From the NCBI RefSeq assembly GCF_013372165.1, contig NZ_CP053828.1, forward strand, positions 1,550,001 to 1,614,000: a stretch of 64,000 nucleotides of DNA, written 5' to 3'. The position numbers were made by a program, and so were the translations under genes. The DNA is from Campylobacter hyointestinalis subsp. lawsonii. GTDB lineage: Bacteria; Campylobacterota; Campylobacteria; Campylobacterales; Campylobacteraceae. Below the pieces are notes generated by a model. That model saw only the letters and a program-made list of their open reading frames with translations, was not told where the DNA came from and made no database searches. This document shows positions 10,019 to 19,692 of the stretch, piece by piece (within the stretch, counting starts at the first letter, position 1; each line of letters starts with the position of its first letter).

Positions 10019-10474
10019 ATGCAAAAACTATTTTTAACATTTTTTGGAATAGGACTTTTAAGACCGGCACCAGGAACTTGGGGAAGTTTAGCAGGGGCAG
10101 TTTTTGGTGTTTTGATATTTAAATTTATAGGAGACCAAACACTATTTTTGGCTTCTTTGTTGCTATTTTTAGCTTCGATAAAGGTCATAAATGACTATGA
10201 AAGCAAAACAGGCTCTCACGATGCAAGTTATATAGTCATCGATGAAGTCGCAGGCGTATGGTTAGCTATCAGTATCAGTGGCGAAACGTGGATGCAAATA
10301 GCACTATCTATTATCTTCTTTAGAGTCCTTGATATAACAAAACCGAGCATTATAGGACGTATAGATAAGAACGTAAAAGGCGGACTTGGTGTTATGGGAG
10401 ATGATATGGTAGCAGGACTCTTTGCTGGACTTCTTAGTGCTATCGTTTATCAAGCGATAAATTACGTTATCTAA
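10019..10474 (+). CDS. pgpA: Phosphatidylglycerophosphatase A
   Basis: PgpA removes the phosphate from phosphatidylglycerol phosphate, the last step to phosphatidylglycerol in the inner membrane. The 151-residue protein opens with the family motif GIGLLRPAPGTWGSLAG, has several hydrophobic segments, and keeps VIDEVAGVWLA (near residue 75) and GVMGDDMVAGL (near residue 123) with the conserved acidic residues. The ATG at 10019 follows AAGGAATA. It is the last gene of the plus-strand run and converges with the next minus-strand gene, overlapping it by 8 bp at the 3' ends. Confidence 0.92.
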   Translation: MQKLFLTFFGIGLLRPAPGTWGSLAGAVFGVLIFKFIGDQTLFLASLLLFLASIKVINDYESKTGSHDASYIVIDEVAGVWLAISISGETWMQIALSIIFFRVLDITKPSIIGRIDKNVKGGLGVMGDDMVAGLFAGLLSAIVYQAINYVI

Positions 10475-10907
10475 AAGAACGCCCATTCATACCATTTGCT
10501 TCTGCTTTATCTACTTCTAATCCGTAATTCGGATTAGATTTTTTTATCTCGTTATTAAGATATGAGATTATCTTTGCATCTGAATTTCTATGTTTTGATA
10601 CTAGCGTAACAAAATGAAGATATATGTTAGTTTCTAAAGAGACGCCATCTTGTTTTTGTGGGAATTTAAAGTTTGATATAAAGTATCGAACGGTTTTAAA
10701 TATAGTTTCTTTACTAGAGTTTGGATCTGAAACTATAGTTATAAGATCATTTATAGTTAAATTTCCATCTTTTTGATCTAAATTTGTATTTGACACTAAA
10801 TTTGGCTTTGATTTTTTATTTTTAAATGCTATATTTACAACCAAAGCAGTCATAACTACTAAAACTATAATAATAAAAATGATAACGCCAAGTACTATGT
10901 TATTCAA
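10467..10907 (-). CDS. Membrane-anchored protein of unknown function
   Basis: I do not recognise a characterised family. The 146-residue product has one strongly hydrophobic N-terminal helix (about residues 5-29) followed by a lysine-rich linker and a soluble, mostly helical domain that is probably cytoplasmic. The only suitable start is a TTG at 10907, seven bases after AAGGA; no ATG is placed to keep the membrane segment. It lies downstream of ccsBA on the same strand, separated from it by a hairpin terminator, and from memory a similar small membrane protein sits at this place in C. jejuni. Function unknown. Confidence 0.7.
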   Translation of the reverse strand: MNNIVLGVIIFIIIVLVVMTALVVNIAFKNKKSKPNLVSNTNLDQKDGNLTINDLITIVSDPNSSKETIFKTVRYFISNFKFPQKQDGVSLETNIYLHFVTLVSKHRNSDAKIISYLNNEIKKSNPNYGLEVDKAEANGMNGRSFR

Positions 10908-10927
10908 ATAAAATCCTTATTAAATTT

Positions 10928-10951
10928 AAAAAATCCAGCCTTTAAAGGCTG
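10928..10951 (-). terminator. Intrinsic terminator after ccsBA
   Basis: The palindrome CAGCCTTTAAAGGCTG is followed on the minus strand by GATTTTTT, a standard rho-independent terminator immediately after the cytochrome c biogenesis gene. Confidence 0.8.
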
Positions 10952-10958
10952 AAAAAAC

Positions 10959-13900
10959 TTACAAAGTTTTACTAAAATTCTTTCTTCTATAAGCCAAAGC
11001 CGTAATTATAAGCATAACGGCTATAGCGATCCATATGAAATTTGGCACAGGGATAGGATCGCCAGATGCATAGCTATGCATACCAACTAAGTAAAAATTT
11101 ACTCCAAAATACGTCATAATAATAGAACTATATCCAAACATAGACGCAACTGCAAATGCATACTGAGAATTTACACTAGGAACAAATCTAAAATGAGCGA
11201 TAGCAGCATAAATTAGTATGCTTACAAGTGCCCACGTCTCTTTGCTATCCCAGCCCCAGTAACGCCCCCAACTCTCATTTGCCCAAACCCCACCAAGGAA
11301 GTTACCAAATACTAGCAAACTTAACCCAAGTATCATAGCCATCTCATTTATCCTAGTTGCTTCAAGTATATTTCTTGAAAGTTCCGGATTTTCTTTTTTA
11401 CCTTGTAAAGCAAATAAAATAAGAGTGAAAAATCCAAGCAAGGCACAAAGTCCTAAAAATCCATAACTAGCAGTGATAACACTAACATGTATAGTAAGCC
11501 AGTAGCTTTGCAAAACAGGAACTAAAGTAGTTATTTGAGGATCTAGCCAACTTAAATGAGCGACAAAAAGAGTTACACCAGCAAGTATAGAAGTAAGGGC
11601 TAAAGAAATGGCTGATTTCCTAGCAAATAAAGTACCACTAAGAGCTAGCGACCAAGCTATAAATACCATACTTTCATAAGCATCACTCCAAGGCGCATGC
11701 TCTGCGATAAACCATCTAAGCCCAAGACCAATGGTATGAACTATAAAGGCTAAAATATTTATAAAATAAACTATCTTAAAGACAAAATTCATTCTTATTT
11801 TTGGCTTTATCATTCTTATAAATACAACTATCAAAAGCGAAAAACCAGCTATAAGATAAACCGGCGTTAGATTATCAAAAATTTGATATTTATTAAAAAC
11901 TAGCTCCAAATCTAGCTTTTTCTGTGTTGGCATAACACTAGCACCGTATTTTGTTTGATAATCTTTTAGAGCTTTTAAACTCTCATTAGCTTTTTCCCAA
12001 TTCCCATTTTCTTGTGCCACACTTACACTATCAAAATAATTTTGCAATAAGCTTGTCACCCTATTTCTCTCATCTCCAGCAAAGTTCATCATAGCACCTG
12101 CTGGTGAGTACCAAGTATTATTTGGATCGCCTTCTTTAGGTATGACTTTAAATAGCTCACCCATAAATACCATATATAAAATATTTAGTTTTTCATCGGC
12201 TTTTATCACATCTTTATCAAATTTATTTCTAACTGCTGGTGATTTTCTATTTGCAAGCTCACTATACTTTATCAGCTTATACTCCATATTTGCATCTGGA
12301 TCAGTGCTAAAAAAGTCGTTAAAACTAGCATATTTCTGATTTACAGGGATACCGAGTATTTTTTTAAGCTCTTTATCTGTTATTTTTATGATAGGAACAC
12401 TTCTCCAATAAGACGAATTTGCCATCATAGATAAAACAACACTATTAGCGTCCATTCCATTGTAATTATCACTTCTATAAAGTTTATTTAAAACCTCATA
12501 TCCAACTGTATCAAACGGCTTCATTCTACCATCAGCACTTTGTACAACTATAGTAGCAATACTCTTTGCATGTTCTTTGTCTATAGTAGGAAGAGAATTA
12601 AATGCTTGTAAATTATTTGTACCAAATAATGCGATACAGGCTACTACAAATATAGCTAAATTTTTTGCATTAGCTTCATTTACTTTTGCAGCCAATTTTC
12701 TAAATCTAGAGTTTGGATTTAAAACATTTAGTAAAAGCCCTAAACCAAGTAAAAAATAACCTATATAAGTAGGAAGTTTTCCTGGGTCATTATTTACAGA
12801 AAGTATAGTTCCTTTTTCATCCATATCATAACTACTTTGGAAAAATCTATAACCCTTATGATCCAAAACATGGTTCATATAAATATCATAGTCCATATTT
12901 AAGTCTCCGTCTTTGACTATAACGCTGCTGCTGTAACTCATAGGCGAGTTTGATCCTGGGTAACGTTTTAGCTCAAAATCTTTTAAGTATAATGAAAATG
13001 GTAATTTTACAATCATCGGCGACCAAGCCACCTCAAACCTATCTCCGCCTATCTCTACATTATCAGGTTCCATACCATTAAAAATAGGTAAAATAGCCTC
13101 TTGTCCGTTATAGCTTAGTTTTACCATAAGAGCGTCCATACCGCGACTATTTTCATCAGCTTTTTTCACGCTTTTTACACCACTTTTTAACATAGTCTTT
13201 GGAGCAAAGTTTATACCATCTATTGTATAAAGCCTAAGCCCTTCAAATTTAACAAGCCTGTTTTTTTCGATCACACCTTTGCTCATATCTGCCATCTTCA
13301 TGTAGCTTATATCTTGATTTGTTTCTATAAAAAACTCACCATCTTTTAAAATAATATTGATAAATTTAGCTTGTTTTGGCTTGTCGTTGAAAGTAAAACT
13401 GATATCATCTATCTCTATGCTCTCATTTGGAGATAGTCTAATAGAGCGACTATTTGACTCATTTGAAAACATTACTTCAAAGATAGGCTTTCCATCTTTA
13501 CTCTCTACCCAAGTAGGAACTGCGTTTGGTATAAAATCCGAATAGCTTAAAACCGCTGTACCATTTTTTGCAGGTAGTGAAAGCTCAAAGCTATTATTTC
13601 CAGTGCTAGACACATATATAGGCTTAGAAACAATGTCTGTTTTATTAGCGTCTATAGATTTTAATTGTATGTAATTTTGAGCGGTGAGTATCTCATTGCT
13701 TTGGCTATTTTCTCTGATATGAATTTGTCCTTCAAATCCTATATATCTCGTTAAAATCGCACCCAAAAGGATAAATAAAAAGCTTACGTGAAATATAAAA
13801 ACCGGAAGTTTTTTTAATGCAAAAAGCTTATATCTAAAAATATTATAAGCCAAATTTATACCCAAAAGAAGCTGAACTAAAGCAAACCATCCAGCACCAT

Positions 13901-14033
13901 AAACGATAGCCCAAGCAGTTTGAGTATTATATATACTTTCTATAATAGTTGCTACTCCACTAGCAACAGCAAATATTAAAAAAAGAACGATAGCTGAACC
14001 CATACTTAAGAAAATTTTTTTTAGAAGCTCCAT
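10959..14033 (-). CDS. ccsBA: Cytochrome c assembly protein CcsBA (fused ResB-ResC)
   Basis: This 1024-residue inner-membrane protein is the fused system II cytochrome c synthase, which moves heme to the periplasm and attaches it to CXXCH motifs of apocytochromes. The N-terminal CcsB/ResB half has several helices and a long periplasmic part (about residues 105-410). The C-terminal CcsA half has conserved histidines, for example in FIAEHAPWSDA, and the tryptophan-rich WWD heme-handling motif WGRYWGWDSKETW. The reading frame also allows a GTG one codon earlier, but the ATG at 14033 has better spacing from AAAGGG. Its products would mature the c-type cytochromes encoded here (ccoO, ccoP and the gene at 18995). 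Confidence 0.93.
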   Translation of the reverse strand: MELLKKIFLSMGSAIVLFLIFAVASGVATIIESIYNTQTAWAIVYGAGWFALVQLLLGINLAYNIFRYKLFALKKLPVFIFHVSFLFILLGAILTRYIGFEGQIHIRENSQSNEILTAQNYIQLKSIDANKTDIVSKPIYVSSTGNNSFELSLPAKNGTAVLSYSDFIPNAVPTWVESKDGKPIFEVMFSNESNSRSIRLSPNESIEIDDISFTFNDKPKQAKFINIILKDGEFFIETNQDISYMKMADMSKGVIEKNRLVKFEGLRLYTIDGINFAPKTMLKSGVKSVKKADENSRGMDALMVKLSYNGQEAILPIFNGMEPDNVEIGGDRFEVAWSPMIVKLPFSLYLKDFELKRYPGSNSPMSYSSSVIVKDGDLNMDYDIYMNHVLDHKGYRFFQSSYDMDEKGTILSVNNDPGKLPTYIGYFLLGLGLLLNVLNPNSRFRKLAAKVNEANAKNLAIFVVACIALFGTNNLQAFNSLPTIDKEHAKSIATIVVQSADGRMKPFDTVGYEVLNKLYRSDNYNGMDANSVVLSMMANSSYWRSVPIIKITDKELKKILGIPVNQKYASFNDFFSTDPDANMEYKLIKYSELANRKSPAVRNKFDKDVIKADEKLNILYMVFMGELFKVIPKEGDPNNTWYSPAGAMMNFAGDERNRVTSLLQNYFDSVSVAQENGNWEKANESLKALKDYQTKYGASVMPTQKKLDLELVFNKYQIFDNLTPVYLIAGFSLLIVVFIRMIKPKIRMNFVFKIVYFINILAFIVHTIGLGLRWFIAEHAPWSDAYESMVFIAWSLALSGTLFARKSAISLALTSILAGVTLFVAHLSWLDPQITTLVPVLQSYWLTIHVSVITASYGFLGLCALLGFFTLILFALQGKKENPELSRNILEATRINEMAMILGLSLLVFGNFLGGVWANESWGRYWGWDSKETWALVSILIYAAIAHFRFVPSVNSQYAFAVASMFGYSSIIMTYFGVNFYLVGMHSYASGDPIPVPNFIWIAIAVMLIITALAYRRKNFSKTL

Positions 14034-14100
14034 CACAATCCCTTTATTTTATCAAAAACGCCGAATTATATTATCAAAAAATAAATATTTTACTAACTCC

Positions 14101-14796
14101 TTAAGCACCCAAATATTTTCTTTTTATATCTTCATTACCTATCATATCTTTGGCACTGCCCTCCATAGCTATATGCCCGTTTTCTAGCACGTAAGCATAG
14201 TCGCTTATCTTGAGTGCTAAGAACGCATTTTGTTCGACTAGTAGTATGGTTATGCCTTCTTCTTTTAGTTTTACGATAATATCAAAAACCTCACCGACGA
14301 TTTTTGGAGCTAAACCAAGGCTTGGTTCATCTAACATAAGTAATTTTGGCTCACTCATCAAAGCTCTTGAAATAGCAAGCATCTGAGCTTCTCCACCACT
14401 CAAAGTCCCTGCCAATTGATCTTTTTTTTGCTTTAAACGCGGAAAAAAGTCATACATAGCATCTCTTAAATGTTCATAGTTCTCTGAATTATTAAAAGCT
14501 CCCATTTTGAGATTTTCTTCTACACTTAAATTTATAAAAACACGTCTTCCCTCAGGGACTAAAGCGATGCCTTGTTTTACTATCGTATGGGTTTTATGCC
14601 TTATTGTTTCATAGCCTAAGAAATTTATCTCTCCTGTGCGTTTGACTGAGTTTATAAGAGCATTTAAAGTAGATGTTTTTCCAGCACCATTTGAGCCTAT
14701 AAGACTTACTATCTGCCCTGTTTCGACGCTAAAGTTTATACCTTTAACTGCTTCTATCACACCATAATAAACATGCAAATTTTTAACATTTATCAT
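14101..14796 (-). CDS. livF: Branched-chain amino acid ABC transporter ATPase LivF
   Basis: LivF is one of two cytoplasmic ATPases that power uptake of leucine, isoleucine and valine. The 231-residue protein has Walker A GSNGAGKTS, the ABC signature LSGGEAQM, Walker B LLMLDEPSLGLAP and the switch histidine region replaced by the usual LivF-type LVEQNA. Its ATG overlaps the livG stop by ATGA. It is the last gene of the livHMGF run. Confidence 0.93.
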   Translation of the reverse strand: MINVKNLHVYYGVIEAVKGINFSVETGQIVSLIGSNGAGKTSTLNALINSVKRTGEINFLGYETIRHKTHTIVKQGIALVPEGRRVFINLSVEENLKMGAFNNSENYEHLRDAMYDFFPRLKQKKDQLAGTLSGGEAQMLAISRALMSEPKLLMLDEPSLGLAPKIVGEVFDIIVKLKEEGITILLVEQNAFLALKISDYAYVLENGHIAMEGSAKDMIGNEDIKRKYLGA

Positions 14797-15557
14797 TCTA
14801 AAAAATCCCCCAAATAAGCAGTTATAACTTCTTTATCTTTTACAGCGTCACTAGGAAGTCCCTCAAAGATGACTTTTCCATAATCCAAAACAAGCACTCT
14901 ATCGCAAAGTTTATTTACAAATTTCATATCATGTTCTATCAGCAAAATGCTTAAATTTTTATCATTTTTTAAATTTGCTATGATACATGCTAGCTCATCT
15001 GTTTCACTAGGATTCATACCAGCTACTGGCTCATCTAGCAAAAGAAGTTTCGGGTTAGTTGCTAAAGCTCTTGCGATCTCAACTTTTCTTTGGGCTCCAT
15101 AGCTCAAATTCTTTGCAAACTCATCTGCAAATTTAGCTATTCCTAGCTCACCTAAGATATCATAAGCCTTTTGTTTTGCGACTCTTTCTGCCCTGCCAAA
15201 TCTTCCAAGATGCAAAACCGCTTCTGCAAAACTATATTTAGTAGAGCTATTTAAACCTATCAAAACATTTTCCAAAACACTCAAAGAGCTAAAAAGACGA
15301 ATATTTTGAAATGTTCTTGCTATACCTAAATTTACTATCTCATAAGGCTTGACACCACTTAGACTTTTACCATCAAAAATCACTTGCCCACTACTAGGGC
15401 TGTAAGCTCCTGTGATTATGTTAAACATCGTAGTTTTTCCAGCACCATTAGGCCCTATTAGCCCAAATATCTCACCGCTATCCACGGCAAAACTAGTCTT
15501 TGCTATAGCTTGAACTCCACCGAAATTTTTACTAATATCTTGCAAGGTAAGTATCAT
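14793..15557 (-). CDS. livG: Branched-chain amino acid ABC transporter ATPase LivG
   Basis: LivG is the second ATPase of the branched-chain amino acid importer. The 254-residue protein has Walker A GPNGAGKTT, the signature LSYGAQRKVEIARAL, Walker B LLLLDEPVAGMNP and the switch histidine in LLIEHDM. It overlaps livM upstream and livF downstream by four bases each, so the four genes are very likely co-translated. Confidence 0.93.
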   Translation of the reverse strand: MILTLQDISKNFGGVQAIAKTSFAVDSGEIFGLIGPNGAGKTTMFNIITGAYSPSSGQVIFDGKSLSGVKPYEIVNLGIARTFQNIRLFSSLSVLENVLIGLNSSTKYSFAEAVLHLGRFGRAERVAKQKAYDILGELGIAKFADEFAKNLSYGAQRKVEIARALATNPKLLLLDEPVAGMNPSETDELACIIANLKNDKNLSILLIEHDMKFVNKLCDRVLVLDYGKVIFEGLPSDAVKDKEVITAYLGDFLE

Positions 15558-16597
15558 TTCTTAATCCTCTTTTTAAACAGATCAAATAGTTCAAATTGTC
15601 CCATTATACCACGCCTTGCAAACAACATAACAAATATCAGCACCACAGAAAACACGACCATTCTAAGACCAGGATACGCAGACGTTTGATAGCCAAAAAT
15701 ATTCATCGGCTCATCTAAAAACCTAAGCCACTCACTTCCGCCAATTACCAAGATCGTTCCCAGTATCGCTCCAGTTGTACTTCCAAGACCACCTAAAACT
15801 ATGATGATAAGTAGCTGAAACGTAAACATAAACGTAAATTGATCCGGACTTACACTGCCAAGTAACCCAACTAAAAGTGCTCCGCCGACACCTTCAAAAA
15901 ACGCACTCACGCAAAAAGCCATAGTTTTTATCTTAAACGTATTTATACCCATAGCTAAAGCAGCATCTTCATCATCACGAACAGCTTTCATAGCACGACC
16001 AAATTTAGAATATATCAAATTTAAAATCACACAAACAGCGATTATAGCAACAAAACCGCTATAAAATATATTTGTATATTTACTTAAATTCCCTTCATTA
16101 TCACTTCTTAATACCTCATTTAATCCTAAAGAACCATTTGTAAAAGCAGGGAAATTTACAGCCAAAAGCTGAATGATAAAACCAAACCCCAAAGTAACAA
16201 TAGCTAGATAATCGCCCCTTACTCTAAAAACCGGCATAGCAAGAATCAGCGCCAAAATAGTCGCACAAATACCACTTACTATCATAGCAAAGATAAAATT
16301 CGTAGTATGAATAGCTAGTATAAAAGGCGACGGATCTTCAATATCAAATTGATAAAGCTTTGACTCACTACCTAGTAGTAAAAGAGCCGCTACATACGCA
16401 CCAACAGCCACAAACCCATTAGGCTCCAAGCTAAACTGACCAGTTACTCCGTTTATAAGGTTGTAGCTAATAGCTAAAATGATAAAAATCGCTATATTAT
16501 TTACAATACTTAAAGAATACTCACTAAAATAGTAATTGCTTAAAAATACAAATCCTATAGCTAAAGCAAAAAATATGATATGTAAAATCTTATTCAT
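15554..16597 (-). CDS. livM: Branched-chain amino acid ABC transporter permease LivM
   Basis: LivM is one of the two inner-membrane permeases of the importer. The 347-residue protein has about eight to ten hydrophobic segments and the permease motif GRAMKAVRDDEDAALAMGIN (the EAA-like loop that contacts the ATPases). It lies two bases downstream of livH and overlaps livG. Confidence 0.92.
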   Translation of the reverse strand: MNKILHIIFFALAIGFVFLSNYYFSEYSLSIVNNIAIFIILAISYNLINGVTGQFSLEPNGFVAVGAYVAALLLLGSESKLYQFDIEDPSPFILAIHTTNFIFAMIVSGICATILALILAMPVFRVRGDYLAIVTLGFGFIIQLLAVNFPAFTNGSLGLNEVLRSDNEGNLSKYTNIFYSGFVAIIAVCVILNLIYSKFGRAMKAVRDDEDAALAMGINTFKIKTMAFCVSAFFEGVGGALLVGLLGSVSPDQFTFMFTFQLLIIIVLGGLGSTTGAILGTILVIGGSEWLRFLDEPMNIFGYQTSAYPGLRMVVFSVVLIFVMLFARRGIMGQFELFDLFKKRIKK

Positions 16598-16599
16598 GA

Positions 16600-17496
16600 C
16601 TAAAACCTGCTTTTTTCGAAATTATAACCAAGTATTCCTGTTGGTTTAAAAAGTAAAACCAGTATCAAAAATATAAATGCAAAAGCGTCTTTAAATCCAG
16701 CCAAATCAGGGAAAAACGCTACTGCGACAACTTCGGTAAATCCTATGATAAATCCGCCTAAAACTGCTCCGCCCACAGAACCTATACCGCCTAAAACAGC
16801 CGCCGCAAATGCTTTAAGTCCAATAAGAACACCCATCAAAGGATCAATACTAGGATAACTAAGAGCCCAAAATACTCCGCCAATCGCAGCCAAGCTTGAA
16901 CCTAAAGCAAAAACTATAGAGATTATCATATTTGCATCAATACCCATTAAATTTACAGTTTGTATATCAAAGGCAAGCGCCCTTATAGCCATACCATATT
17001 TCGTTTTATAAAGTATGAAAAGCACAAAGCATAAAAGCACCAAAGTCAGCACAGGAACTAAAATAGCGATCATAGATAAATTTATATTACCTACACTCAC
17101 AACTTGTTCAAAATAACTAGGCACGTTAAATGATCTAGGAGCTCCACCGAAGATAACTTGAAAAAGGTTTTCTAGTAAAAAGCTGATGGCTATAGCAGTT
17201 ATCAAAAGCGATATTCTAGGTGCTTTTCTAAGCGGTTTATATGCTATCTTATCAGTCAAAACACCAAGAAGTGCCGCAACAATTACCGCAAACAAAAGAG
17301 CAAACCAAAAAGGCAGACTAAAACTAGTCATAGATAGCAGTGCTACGTAAGCTCCTACCATCATTATATCCCCATGAGCGAAATTTATAAGTCTTAAAAC
17401 ACCATATACCATAGTATAGCCTATAGCTATGAGAGCATACATAGACCCAAGGCTAAAGCCATTTACCATTTGCTGAAAAAATAGCGCACTATCCAT
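16600..17496 (-). CDS. livH: Branched-chain amino acid ABC transporter permease LivH
   Basis: LivH is the partner permease of LivM. The 298-residue protein opens with the family stretch QQMVNGFSLGSMYALIAIGY and has YGVLRLINFAHGD and GGIGSVGGAVLGG, both typical. The ATG at 17496 has an AGGAAG site. A 226-bp gap with a terminator separates it from the binding-protein gene upstream, so it may have its own promoter or depend on read-through. Confidence 0.93.
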   Translation of the reverse strand: MDSALFFQQMVNGFSLGSMYALIAIGYTMVYGVLRLINFAHGDIMMVGAYVALLSMTSFSLPFWFALLFAVIVAALLGVLTDKIAYKPLRKAPRISLLITAIAISFLLENLFQVIFGGAPRSFNVPSYFEQVVSVGNINLSMIAILVPVLTLVLLCFVLFILYKTKYGMAIRALAFDIQTVNLMGIDANMIISIVFALGSSLAAIGGVFWALSYPSIDPLMGVLIGLKAFAAAVLGGIGSVGGAVLGGFIIGFTEVVAVAFFPDLAGFKDAFAFIFLILVLLFKPTGILGYNFEKSRF

Positions 17497-17650
17497 AATC
17501 TTCCTACTTTTTTATTTCGAATTCCAAAACTAAATTTATTTTTTAAATATCAAATTTGATACTTAAAAAAGAGATTTCTAGCAACATAAACCGCCGCAAA
17601 TAAAGCGTGTTTTATAATGTAAAAATATCCCGATATATAAATAAAAAGTA

Positions 17651-17692
17651 AAAAGAAATTTAGCCCTAGGCTAAGAAACAAGGGCTAAATTT
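17651..17692 (-). terminator. Terminator after the livJ-type gene, with an alternative inner hairpin
   Basis: AAATTTAGCCCT and AGGGCTAAATTT pair over 12 bp, followed on the minus strand by CTTTTTACTTTTT. The left arm and loop also contain TAGCC-CTA-GGCTA (17661-17673), so a smaller, mutually exclusive hairpin is possible. The terminator separates the binding-protein gene from livHMGF. Confidence 0.7.
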
Positions 17693-17722
17693 CAAATTTT
17701 TTAAATTTATAAAATCTATAGA

Positions 17723-18838
17723 TCAAGGATTTACAGTATCTTTATAAACAGCCTTGCCGCCTTTTATCTCTTTGACGACGACTGAACGAACGGCGTTTCC
17801 TTTTTTATCTATATTGATGATACCTGAAACTCCCTCAAAGTTTTTCGTCTCTTTGATCTTGTTATTTACGCACTCTCTATCTTCTGGATTTTCGCAGCGA
17901 TTCATAGCATCTAGCATCAAAAAGTATGAGTCCGCCCCAAGAGCAGTAAAGCCCGGTATGTCATTGCTTCCTTTTTCTTTTGTGTAAGCTGCTACAAATT
18001 CTTTACTTCTGTTTGTAGGTGGATTTGAGCTATCAAAAGCATCTGTGTATAGATAGCCCTCACTAGCATCGCCACTAAGCTCTATAAAAGTATCGTTTGA
18101 TACGCCATCTCCACTAGCAAACTGAGTTTTTAGACCGATTTGTTTTGCTTGACGAATTACAAGAGAAGCTTCAGGATGATAAAAAGGCATATAAACTAAA
18201 CTTGGATTTAAGCTAGCTATTTGAGAAACTATAGCTTTAAAATCCTTATCTCCGCTACTGATCTTTAGCTCTTTTAGAACTTTACCACCATTTTTCTCAT
18301 ACTCTTTTTTAAAGGCTTTTGCAAGACCGATAGAATAAGATGTTGATTGATCTATGACGATAACAGCCGTTTTAAGATCTGCTTTTAGGGCATAAGCAGC
18401 AAAACTAGTTCCTTGAAACGAATCCATAAAAGTAACTCTAGCACCATATTTTGCACGATCAAGTAGCTTATCAGCAGTAGCAGCAGGTGCTATCATAGGG
18501 ACTTTTTTCTCATCTGCTATCTGTAAAACTTGCTGAGTGTTACCAGTGACCATAGCTCCTATCAGACCAGCAACTTTATCATCACTTACAAGCCTAGTAG
18601 CACTTGTAGTTGTTTCTACCTTATCGCCTTTATTATCTACTAAAATTAGCTTAATACTATCTCCGTTTTTTAGTTTTGGCTCTAAGCGATTTGCCATTTC
18701 TATACCAGCCCAAGCTGTTTGACCATAAGCAGCCACAGCGCCAGTGATAGGCATAATGACACCTACTTTTACTTCTTTTGCTATCATTGATGAAGTTGCA
18801 AGCAGAGCTATAGCCGCAACAAGTGAAATTTTCTTCAT
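17723..18838 (-). CDS. livJ: Periplasmic branched-chain amino acid binding protein (LivJ/LivK type)
   Basis: This periplasmic protein captures branched-chain amino acids and hands them to LivHMGF. The 371-residue product has a signal peptide (MKKISLVAAIALLATSSMIA) and the type I binding fold, with VKVGVIMPITGAVAAYGQ at the start and NPSLVYMPFY and FTALGADSYF later. A GTG two codons upstream is in frame, but the ATG at 18838 sits at proper spacing from AAGGAG. Only one binding-protein gene is present here, whereas C. jejuni has two side by side as I recall. Whether to call it LivJ or LivK cannot be decided by eye. Confidence 0.9.
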   Translation of the reverse strand: MKKISLVAAIALLATSSMIAKEVKVGVIMPITGAVAAYGQTAWAGIEMANRLEPKLKNGDSIKLILVDNKGDKVETTTSATRLVSDDKVAGLIGAMVTGNTQQVLQIADEKKVPMIAPAATADKLLDRAKYGARVTFMDSFQGTSFAAYALKADLKTAVIVIDQSTSYSIGLAKAFKKEYEKNGGKVLKELKISSGDKDFKAIVSQIASLNPSLVYMPFYHPEASLVIRQAKQIGLKTQFASGDGVSNDTFIELSGDASEGYLYTDAFDSSNPPTNRSKEFVAAYTKEKGSNDIPGFTALGADSYFLMLDAMNRCENPEDRECVNNKIKETKNFEGVSGIINIDKKGNAVRSVVVKEIKGGKAVYKDTVNP

Positions 18839-18969
18839 TAGCACTCCTTATTAATCGTAATCACAAATGATACATAAAATTATCTTAATAAAAGAAATGA
18901 TTATATGAAAAATTTAAATTTATGCTTATAATTGTAACAATTTGAAATATAAATTTGAATTTAGTAAGA

Positions 18970-18994
18970 TTTTACGTGGAAAAACCACGCAAAA
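18970..18994 (-). terminator. Hairpin after the cytochrome c gene
   Basis: TTTTGCGTGG-TTTTT-CCACGTAAAA forms a 10-bp stem (one G-T pair) directly after the stop codon at 18995. The A/T ends of the stem can serve as a terminator, though no separate long T run follows. Confidence 0.6.
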
Positions 18995-19555
18995 TTATTG
19001 TAGATAGCTTCCTTGAGATGAAGGTTTTGTGCTTATGTCGCCATTTTGATCTTCATCTTGTTTTACAAATGCGTTATCGCCTTTAAGATAAGCGATGATA
19101 TCTCCTACTTGAGAAAAGCTTACGTTTTTTGCCATAGGTTGCATAACGTATTTTAGTTGTCCGCCAAAATCAGGATCTGAGTTGTAAGCCGACATAGACG
19201 CCGCGATATCTTCGCCGCTCATATTGCTAAGACGCTCGCTAACTCCCATAGCTCTTTTTGTGCCTTTTTCACCATGACAGTGCAAACAGTTTTCATTATA
19301 CAGAGCTTCACCTCTAGCGGCGTTATAACCTCTGTTTTTATCTACTCCTATATTTATAAATCCACCGCTACTATCTTGTGGTACTTTTTTATATACGTTT
19401 ATAGATACATTTTCATCAGCCGCATACTTTTCTACCAAAGCTTTAAGCTCTCTACCAAAATCCCCTTTGGCTTCTATGACATAGCTACTATCGTCAGCCG
19501 CGCATAAAACCGTCGCAAGAGATGCAAAAAGTAGCGATTTTTTAAGCAAATTCAT
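18995..19555 (-). CDS. Periplasmic c-type cytochrome
   Basis: The 186-residue protein has a signal peptide (MNLLKKSLLFASLATVLCAA) and one heme c motif, CLHCH, in NENCLHCHGEKG near residue 85; a methionine ligand is probably in the VMQPMAKNVSF region. It would act as a small periplasmic electron carrier or sensor. An upstream in-frame ATG at 19591 would precede the signal peptide; the ATG at 19555 has AGGAAG at good spacing. It lies between the livJ-type gene and the porins on the same strand. In C. jejuni a similar cytochrome follows the liv genes, from memory. Its redox partner is unknown. Confidence 0.85.
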   Translation of the reverse strand: MNLLKKSLLFASLATVLCAADDSSYVIEAKGDFGRELKALVEKYAADENVSINVYKKVPQDSSGGFINIGVDKNRGYNAARGEALYNENCLHCHGEKGTKRAMGVSERLSNMSGEDIAASMSAYNSDPDFGGQLKYVMQPMAKNVSFSQVGDIIAYLKGDNAFVKQDEDQNGDISTKPSSQGSYLQ

Positions 19556-19664
19556 AATCTTCCTTGAAGTTAAATTTGGTAAATTATACAAAATATTTAT
19601 TTAATACTTGGTAAAGTATGGAATTTAAGATAAGTAAATTTTAAAAAAAGAAGTTTTTGGAAGT

Positions 19665-19684
19665 AGAGCCGAAAGCTCGGCTCT
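19665..19684 (-). terminator. Terminator of porin gene 1
   Basis: AGAGCCGA-AAGC-TCGGCTCT is an 8-bp perfect stem just after the stop codon. On the minus strand a T7 run follows about 15 bases later. The same hairpin, slightly altered, follows porin gene 2. Confidence 0.75.
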
Positions 19685-19692
19685 ATGATAAA

